A stretch of DNA of 64,000 nt from DASSUW01 sp963844205 (lineage in GTDB: Bacteria; Actinomycetota; Thermoleophilia; Solirubrobacterales; Solirubrobacteraceae), in contig CAWJNK010000001.1 of NCBI GenBank assembly GCA_963844205.1, forward strand, positions 1-64,000, given 5' to 3'. Positions 59,056 through 64,000 of this stretch are shown here, piece by piece. The position numbers and the translations under genes are program-made. The first letter of the stretch is position 1. Every line of letters begins with the position of its first letter. The notes beneath the pieces were generated by a model that was not told where the DNA came from, ran no database searches, and saw only the letters and a program-made list of their open reading frames with translations.

Positions 59056-59459
59056 CGCGCCTGCGCGCCGGCGAGTGGCTGGCCGCGGCCGGCGGCGTCG
59101 CGCTGATCGTCGCGCTGGTCGCGGGCGGGACGTGGTCCATCGTGGTCGACGTCCTGCTCGCAGGGCTCGCCGTCCTCGCGCTCGCCCTGGCCGTCCTGCA
59201 GGCGACGCAGACCAGCGCGGCGAAGCCGCTCGCGGCGGGCGTGCTGAGCGTCGTGCTCGGCGCGATCGGCGTCCTGCTCGGGCTCGTCGGGATCGTCGTC
59301 GAGCCGGGGTCCAGCAGCTTCCTCGCGCTCGCAGCGCTCCTCGCGATCACGGTCGGCGGCTGGCTTTCGATCGCCAACGAGCACGTTCGCGGGCTTCCGC
59401 CCGGCCCCGAGCCCGAGCTGCGGCCTAGTCCTAGAATCGCTGACCGTGCTCAGCCGTGA
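59046..59459 (+). CDS. Small membrane protein of unknown function
   Basis: 137 residues with four hydrophobic helices (about 12-28, 32-50, 60-82 and 90-108) and a Pro-rich cytoplasmic tail. No family is recognised. It starts inside folD (GTG 59046) and ends inside gatC (14-bp overlap), so it is translated from a folD-gat operon. The -10 element and start of gatC lie within its 3' end. Confidence 0.7.
   Translation: MVLTRLRAGEWLAAAGGVALIVALVAGGTWSIVVDVLLAGLAVLALALAVLQATQTSAAKPLAAGVLSVVLGAIGVLLGLVGIVVEPGSSSFLALAALLAITVGGWLSIANEHVRGLPPGPEPELRPSPRIADRAQP
59432..59437 (+). promoter_or_regulatory. -10 element TAGAAT of gatCAB
   Basis: TAGAAT, inside the end of the preceding gene, ends eight bases before the GTG of gatC. 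This is the closest match to TATAAT among the leaderless promoters here. Confidence 0.5.
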
Positions 59460-59736
59460 TCAGGTCCTGCACGTCGCCCGGCTCGCCCGCCTCGAGCTGA
59501 GCGACGAGGAGATCGAGCGCCTCGGGTCCGAGCTCTCGAAGGTGCTCGACTGGGTCGAGACGATCGAGCAGCTCGGCGACCTCGAGGACGTCCCGCCGAC
59601 CAGCCACGTGGTCGAGGTCGAGAACGTCCTGCGCGCCGACGAGCCGCGGCCGTCGTGGCCGGTCGAGGAGATGCTCGAGAGCGCGCCCGACGCCGCGCTG
59701 GGCGGCTTCCGCGTCCCGAGCCCCGGGGCAGGATGA
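59446..59736 (+). CDS. gatC: Asp/Glu-tRNA amidotransferase subunit GatC
   Basis: 96 residues, the small belt-like subunit that stabilises GatA on GatB. The N-terminal 'VLHVARLARLELSDEEIERL' and the 'VLDWVETIEQLGDLEDVPPT' stretch are typical, with a conserved 'LRADEPRPSWPVEEML' towards the end. The GTG at 59446 is leaderless; the stop overlaps gatA (ATGA). Confidence 0.95.
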   Translation: MLSRDQVLHVARLARLELSDEEIERLGSELSKVLDWVETIEQLGDLEDVPPTSHVVEVENVLRADEPRPSWPVEEMLESAPDAALGGFRVPSPGAG

Positions 59737-61151
59737 GCGGCCTGCTCGAGCTGACCGCGGCCGAGGCGGCCGCCCGGGTCCACGCGGGCGACCTCGAGCG
59801 CGGCGAGCTGTGGCGCTTCTACCGCGACCGCGCGCTGGCCGACGACCTCAACGCCTTCATCTGGGTGTGCGAGGAGGACGACCCGCTCGCGATCGACGTC
59901 AGCGGGCCGCTCGGCGGCGTCCCGATCGGCATCAAGGACCTGTTCTGCACGAAGGGCGTCCCGTCGCAGGCGGGCTCGAGGATCCTCGAGGACTACCGGC
60001 CGCCGTACACGGCGACCGCGGTCGAGCGGATCGCGGGCGCGGGCGCGCCCGTGCTCGCCAAGACCAACCAGGACGAGTTCGCGATGGGCTCCTCGACGGA
60101 GAACTCGGCCTACGGCCCGACGCTCAACCCGTGGGATCGCACGCGGGTGCCGGGCGGCTCCTCAGGCGGCTCGGCGGCGGCGGTGGCGGCCGGAACCGTC
60201 CCGTGGTCGATCGGCACCGACACCGGCGGCTCGATCCGCCAGCCCGCTGCGCTGTGCGGGATCGTCGGGCTCAAGCCCACCTACGGGGCGGTCTCCCGCT
60301 ACGGGATGATCGCGTTCGCCTCCTCGCTCGACCAGGCGGGCCCGTTCACGCGCGACACGACCGACGCCGCGCTCCTGCTCGGCGCGATGGCGGGCAAGGA
60401 CCGCTGCGACTCGACCGCGCTCGGCCTGCCCGAGCCGGTCACGCTCCCGACGGCGACGGACCTCAAGGGCATCCGGCTCGGCGTGCCGGAGGAGCTGAGC
60501 GGCGAGGGGATCGAGCCCGGCGTGCTCGAGGCCTTCCGCGCGACGCTCGACCTCGCGCGCGAGCTGGGGGCGACGGTGGAGACGACGCGACTGCCGCACG
60601 CGCCGCAGGGGCTCGCGGCCTACTACCTGATCGCGCCCGCCGAGGCGTCCAGCAACCTCGCCCGCTACGACGGCGTCCGCTACGGCCTGCGGGCGAACGG
60701 GCACGACCTCCTGGGCATGTACACCGAGACCCGCGAGCAGGGCTTCGGGGCGGAGGTCAAGCGGCGGATCATGCTCGGCACCTATGCGCTGTCGAGCGGC
60801 TACTACGACGCGTACTACGGTCGGGCACAGAAGGTGCGGACATTGATCGCGCGGGATTTCGATCTCTCGTGGGAGCGGTTCGACTTCATCGTCTCGCCGA
60901 CCGCGCCCGGCGTCGCGTTCGAGCTGGGCGCCAAGACCGCCGACCCGCTGGCGATGTACCTCAACGACTTCTGCACGGTGCCGATGTCGCTCGCCGGCAT
61001 CCCGGCCATCTCGATCCCGAACGGACTGTCCGAGGGGCTGCCGGTGGGCTTCCAGATCGCCGGGCCGGCGTTCAGCGAGAACCGCATCCTCGATGCTGCG
61101 CACGCGCTCGAGCAGGCGATCGGCTTCGACGGATCGGCGGCGCGGGCATGA
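59733..61151 (+). CDS. gatA: Asp/Glu-tRNA amidotransferase subunit GatA
   Basis: A 472-residue glutaminase subunit of the amidase signature family. The triad is Lys68 ('PIGIKDLFCTKG'), cis-Ser143 ('PGGSSGGSAAAV') and Ser167 ('GTDTGGSIRQPA'). The GatA-specific 'GLKPTYGAVSRYGMIAFASS' follows, with 'KRRIMLGTYALSSGYYDAYY' further on. It releases ammonia from glutamine and channels it to GatB. It is coupled to gatC and gatB by 4-bp overlaps. Confidence 0.97.
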   Translation: MSGLLELTAAEAAARVHAGDLERGELWRFYRDRALADDLNAFIWVCEEDDPLAIDVSGPLGGVPIGIKDLFCTKGVPSQAGSRILEDYRPPYTATAVERIAGAGAPVLAKTNQDEFAMGSSTENSAYGPTLNPWDRTRVPGGSSGGSAAAVAAGTVPWSIGTDTGGSIRQPAALCGIVGLKPTYGAVSRYGMIAFASSLDQAGPFTRDTTDAALLLGAMAGKDRCDSTALGLPEPVTLPTATDLKGIRLGVPEELSGEGIEPGVLEAFRATLDLARELGATVETTRLPHAPQGLAAYYLIAPAEASSNLARYDGVRYGLRANGHDLLGMYTETREQGFGAEVKRRIMLGTYALSSGYYDAYYGRAQKVRTLIARDFDLSWERFDFIVSPTAPGVAFELGAKTADPLAMYLNDFCTVPMSLAGIPAISIPNGLSEGLPVGFQIAGPAFSENRILDAAHALEQAIGFDGSAARA

Positions 61152-62548
61152 CCGTCGAGCTCGAGCCCGTCATCGGGCTGGAGATCCACGTCCAGCTCTC
61201 CACGAAGACCAAGATGTTCTGCGGCTGCGCCCTGAGCTTTGGCGAGGAGCCGAACACGCGCACGTGCCCGGTCTGCCTCGGGCTGCCGGGGTCGCTGCCG
61301 GTGGTCAACGCCCAGGCCGTCCAGTACGGGCTGATGATGGGCATGGCGCTCGAGTGCGAGATCGCGCCGCGCTCGATCTTCCACCGCAAGAACTACTTCT
61401 ATCCCGACCAGGCCAAGAACTACCAGATCTCCCAGTACGACATCCCGCTCTGCCGGGGCGGGCGGCTGGGCGACGTCCGCCTGCACCGCATCCACCTCGA
61501 GGAGGACGCGGCGAAGCTCGTGCACCTGGGGGAGTCCGGCCGCATCCACGGGTCGGACGCCTCGATCGTCGACTACAACCGCGGCGGGACACCGCTGTGC
61601 GAGATCGTCACCGAGCCGGACCTCCACTCGGCCGAGCAGGCGCGCGAGTGGCTGACGCTGCTGCGCGAGACGCTGCGCCAGCTCGGCGTGAGCGACGTGA
61701 ACATGGAGGAGGGGTCGCTGCGCTGCGACGCCAACATCTCCGTGCGGCCGGTGGGGAGCAGCGAGCTCGGCACCAAGACCGAGCTCAAGAACATGAACTC
61801 GTTCCGGTTCCTCGAACGCGGCATCAACGTCGAGATCGAGCGCCAGAAGGCCCTGGTCGCCGCCGGCGAGCCGGTCGTGCAGGAGACGCTGCACTTCGAC
61901 CCGGTGTCGGGTCGGCTGAGCGCGCTGCGCTCCAAGGAGGAGGCGCACGACTACCGCTACTTCCCGGAGCCCGACCTCGTGCCGCTGGCGCCCACGGAGG
62001 AGATGCTCGCGGCCGCCCGCGCGGCGCTGCCCGAGCTCCCGGCCGCGCGCGCCGACCGCTACGCGCGCGACTGGGGTCTGCCGGAGGACACCGCGCGGCT
62101 GTTCGCGTACGAGCCGGAGTGGGGCGACTACTTCGAGCGCGTCGAGGGCGAGCCGCGGGTGGTGGCGAACTGGGTGACCGAGCTGCGCGCGCGGGCGGAA
62201 TCCCCGGCGGCGGTCGAGCCGTCGGACCTGGCGAAGCTGATCGGGCTCGTCGACGCGCGGACCGTCACGGCCGGCAACGCCCGGGTCGTGCTCGACCGCC
62301 TGGTCGCCGACGGCGGGGACCCGGAGGAGATCGTCGAGCGCGAGGACCTCGGCGCGATGGGCGACTCCGGCGAGCTGGCCGGCGTCGTCGCGAAGGTGAT
62401 CGAGGACAACCCGGACGTCGTGGGGCGCATCCGGGGCGGGAACACGAAGGCGATGGGCGCGCTCGTCGGCCCTGTGATGCGCGAGACCAAGGGCAAGGCG
62501 GACGGCGGCGAGGTCAACCGCCTGATCCGCGAGCAGCTCGGTCTCTAA
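61148..62548 (+). CDS. gatB: Asp/Glu-tRNA amidotransferase subunit GatB
   Basis: 466 residues; binds the misacylated tRNA, activates Glu/Asp with ATP and amidates it. Signatures are 'VIGLEIHVQLSTKTKMFCGC', 'NTRTCPVCLGLPGSLPVVN' (zinc cysteines), 'FYPDQAKNYQISQYD' and 'EEGSLRCDANISVRP'. The C-terminal Yqey-like tail ends 'GGEVNRLIREQLGL'. With gltX at 23.6 kb it completes the indirect route to Gln-tRNA(Gln). Confidence 0.97.
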   Translation: MTVELEPVIGLEIHVQLSTKTKMFCGCALSFGEEPNTRTCPVCLGLPGSLPVVNAQAVQYGLMMGMALECEIAPRSIFHRKNYFYPDQAKNYQISQYDIPLCRGGRLGDVRLHRIHLEEDAAKLVHLGESGRIHGSDASIVDYNRGGTPLCEIVTEPDLHSAEQAREWLTLLRETLRQLGVSDVNMEEGSLRCDANISVRPVGSSELGTKTELKNMNSFRFLERGINVEIERQKALVAAGEPVVQETLHFDPVSGRLSALRSKEEAHDYRYFPEPDLVPLAPTEEMLAAARAALPELPAARADRYARDWGLPEDTARLFAYEPEWGDYFERVEGEPRVVANWVTELRARAESPAAVEPSDLAKLIGLVDARTVTAGNARVVLDRLVADGGDPEEIVEREDLGAMGDSGELAGVVAKVIEDNPDVVGRIRGGNTKAMGALVGPVMRETKGKADGGEVNRLIREQLGL

Positions 62549-62564
62549 GGGCCCCTAACCGGCG

Positions 62565-62570
62565 TACGAT
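62565..62570 (+). promoter_or_regulatory. -10 element TACGAT
   Basis: TACGAT ends six bases before the ATG at 62577; no ribosome site is present. Confidence 0.5.
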
Positions 62571-62576
62571 TGGCCC

Positions 62577-62801
62577 ATGGCCAGACTGATCCGCATGGAC
62601 CGCAGCGGGCACACGACGCTGGCGGAGTGGAACGCGACCGACGAGAGCGCGGTGGAGGCGGCGGTGGCCGCCTTCCGCGAACAGCTCGACGCCGGCTACT
62701 ACGCCGTGGTGAACGAGGGCGAGGGGCGCGCGCGGCAGGTCGACGAGCTGCCTCTCGAGGCCGAGCTCGTGATCCTGCGCCGCCCGATCGCGGGCGGGTG
62801 A
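62577..62801 (+). CDS. Small conserved-looking hypothetical protein
   Basis: 74 residues, soluble, alpha/beta composition: 'ARLIRMDRSGHTTLAEW', a helix 'AVEAAVAAFREQLDAGYYAV' and a strand 'EAELVILRRPIAGG'. No catalytic motif is seen and no family is named. The leaderless promoter and coupling to the next gene (GTGA overlap) argue that it is real. Confidence 0.75.
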   Translation: MARLIRMDRSGHTTLAEWNATDESAVEAAVAAFREQLDAGYYAVVNEGEGRARQVDELPLEAELVILRRPIAGG

Positions 62802-63433
62802 GCGCGGAGATCCTCCCGGAGACCGCGGCCGTCTACTGGCGGCCGCGAGTCGACGACCGGCATCTCGACCGCCGGGCGCGGCTGTGGACGCTCACGACCG
62901 TCGCGCACACCGTCCCGTACCTGGTCGCGTCGGGCGTGCTGCTGTGGCTTGAGCCGCTCACCGCGCCGGTCGTGTTCGCGTTGCTCGCGCACGCGTGGGT
63001 GATCCCCGAGCTGTACGCGAAGCGCGGCGCGAACGTGCTGCGGAAGCGACCACGGGCGGCGGGCGGGGCGGAGCGGACCGCGCTCGGCCTGCTCGGCGAC
63101 CTGCTCGGCCACGAGGCCCGCGAGCTGCACGCGCGCACCGGTCTGGTGCTCGAGCGCGGCGCGCTCGGCGTGTGGCTGGTCGGCGAGGCCGGCGCCGTGC
63201 TGGTCCGCGCGGGGGGCCGGCGGGTGCACTGCTGGTGTGTGCACGCCGAGGACGGCTCGCTGCCGTCGGGCGACCGCATCGCGCACCTGCTGCTCGCGCT
63301 GCGCACCGACGAGCACGGGTTCGCGACCGTCGCGAACCTGGCGTTCAGCGGGTCGCGTCGCCGCGTCCGCCGGCGGCTGCACCCGGCGATGCGGCCGGCG
63401 CTGGATGCCGCGGGCGCAGCCGCTCGCGACTGA
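62798..63433 (+). CDS. Membrane-associated hypothetical protein
   Basis: 211 residues from a GTG overlapping the previous stop. Two adjacent hydrophobic helices (about 34-52 and 53-72) form a hairpin. A soluble C-terminal domain follows ('LGLLGDLLGHEARELHARTG', 'GRRVHCWCVHAEDGSLPSGD'), with an Arg-rich 'SGSRRRVRRRLHP' near the end. It contains a C-W-C pair, but no known metal or enzyme motif. Its role is unknown; it is likely co-expressed with the 74-residue protein. Confidence 0.75.
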   Translation: MSAEILPETAAVYWRPRVDDRHLDRRARLWTLTTVAHTVPYLVASGVLLWLEPLTAPVVFALLAHAWVIPELYAKRGANVLRKRPRAAGGAERTALGLLGDLLGHEARELHARTGLVLERGALGVWLVGEAGAVLVRAGGRRVHCWCVHAEDGSLPSGDRIAHLLLALRTDEHGFATVANLAFSGSRRRVRRRLHPAMRPALDAAGAAARD

Positions 63434-63446
63434 CCCGGGGCGGCGG

Positions 63447-63452
63447 TACCCT
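63447..63452 (+). promoter_or_regulatory. -10 element TACCCT
   Basis: TACCCT ends six bases before the ATG at 63459; no ribosome site is present. Confidence 0.45.
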
Positions 63453-63458
63453 CACCTC

Positions 63459-63644
63459 ATGGAAAACTCGGCTCGGTCTGGTATCGGAACGCGGGTCCTC
63501 GCCTGGGCGCTGCTCCTGCTCGTCGCCCTGGTCGCGCTCAAGTTCGCGTTCGGCATCGTCTTCGGCCTCATCCAGGCCATCTTCACCCTCGCTCTGCTCG
63601 CCGTGGTCGCCCTCGGCGTCATCTGGGCGCTGCGTCGCATCTAG
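63459..63644 (+). CDS. 61-aa membrane protein
   Basis: A short polar N-terminus ('ENSARSGIGTR') followed by an almost continuous hydrophobic stretch of about 45 residues, enough for two helices, and a terminal 'RRI'. No family is recognised. The stop codon abuts the ATG of the next small membrane protein, so the two probably act or are expressed together. Confidence 0.7.
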   Translation: MENSARSGIGTRVLAWALLLLVALVALKFAFGIVFGLIQAIFTLALLAVVALGVIWALRRI

Positions 63645-63932
63645 ATGCCGTACCTGATCATCTGCCTCTTCTTCGGCCTCGCGGGAGGGGTCGTGGGGCG
63701 GATGAAGGGCTCCTCGTTCCTGCTCTGGTTCGCCATCTCAGCGGCGGTCCCGGTCCTGGGGCTGCTCGCCGCCGTCCTCTATCGCTACGAGAGGGACGAG
63801 GTGCGCCGCCAGTGCCCGCGCTGCGGGAAGCTCGTCAAGCTCTACGACCAGGTCTGCATGCGCTGCGGTGAGGACCTGGAGTTCCCGGACGTGGCCATCG
63901 AGCCCGAGTCCGCGGCTATTTCGCGCCGCTGA
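63645..63932 (+). CDS. Small membrane protein with zinc ribbon
   Basis: 95 residues. Two hydrophobic helices (about 3-17 and 24-45, with a basic 'GRMKGS' turn) are followed by a cytoplasmic zinc ribbon, CPRC-x14-CMRC (about 57-77), and an acidic tail. Membrane-anchored zinc ribbons of this size are common but uncharacterised. It begins directly after the 61-aa gene with no spacer. Confidence 0.75.
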   Translation: MPYLIICLFFGLAGGVVGRMKGSSFLLWFAISAAVPVLGLLAAVLYRYERDEVRRQCPRCGKLVKLYDQVCMRCGEDLEFPDVAIEPESAAISRR

Positions 63933-63966
63933 CTTTCGACCGGCGTTACTGGGGTCGGTCCGTGTC

Positions 63967-64000
63967 ATGCCCTCCCGGAGCAGCGCTCGCAAGCTCGCGC
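63967..64000 (+). CDS. 5' end of a CDS running off the window
   Basis: ATG at 63967 opens MPSRSSARKLA to the window end, a basic start as in exported proteins. TTACTG about 15 bases upstream could be a weak -10. The gene is too short to identify. Confidence 0.35.
   Translation, partial: MPSRSSARKLA

Overview
The window is high-GC actinobacterial DNA. Gene content and style suggest a soil Thermoleophilia (Solirubrobacterales-like) chromosome: GatCAB plus a non-discriminating-type GluRS, a PcrA-type helicase, PASTA and Ser/Thr kinase signalling, RTX-type and PKD/beta-helix secreted proteins, and a DUF222/HNH nuclease. This placement is inferred from the proteins; no rRNA or tRNA gene is present to confirm it. 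A recurring architecture is a TANNNT -10 element 6-12 nt before an ATG or GTG with no Shine-Dalgarno sequence, which implies many leaderless mRNAs.

Region 1 (1-19.1 kb) is accessory and scarred. It carries stand-alone small-molecule enzymes (DHFR-like reductase, two MDR oxidoreductases, VOC protein, amidase, methyltransferase, serine hydrolase, SnoaL-like protein, antibiotic-monooxygenase-like protein) and a VanY / VanR-VanS-like module. Among these lie broken genes: an integrase with two frameshifts, an antisense integrase tail, a frameshifted YihY gene, two truncated unknown genes, and a beta-helix/PKD gene lacking its 5' end. Two kinds of non-coding repeat mark the region. A 60-bp repeat lies upstream of both MDR genes. 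The intact leader and 5' end of dnaE (19.05 kb) have two deleted copies, at 11.3 and 16.8 kb. The latter look like scars of repeated insertion at dnaE.

Region 2 (19.1-39.5 kb) is mostly core. It has dnaE, nfo and gltX; an HDOD-LuxR regulator; VanZ; a cysteine-free Rrf2 regulator; a PRC-barrel protein; a Ser/Thr kinase facing a PASTA lipoprotein; CHAD; cysK; a LexA-box-controlled HNH nuclease; a lipase and an esterase; and a sulfur cluster (TusA-like, ThiF/MoeB-like, cysE, SRPBCC) that with cysK covers the last steps of cysteine synthesis.

Region 3 (39.5-50.3 kb) is a divergent 2-hydroxy-acid locus. On the minus strand lctP (frameshifted here), glcD, glcE, glcF and malate synthase import lactate/glycolate, oxidise glycolate to glyoxylate and condense it with acetyl-CoA. 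On the plus strand an unknown helical protein precedes lutABC, an L-lactate oxidation complex. The arms are separated by 93 bp containing a 13-bp palindrome.

Region 4 (50.2-64 kb) has an RTX-like secreted protein, a queuosine-salvage (DUF2419) protein with a universal stress protein, pcrA, an orphan sugar-binding lipoprotein, an MFS transporter, folD, then gatC-gatA-gatB as an overlapping operon and a tail of small membrane proteins. GltX and GatCAB together would make Gln-tRNA(Gln) by transamidation.
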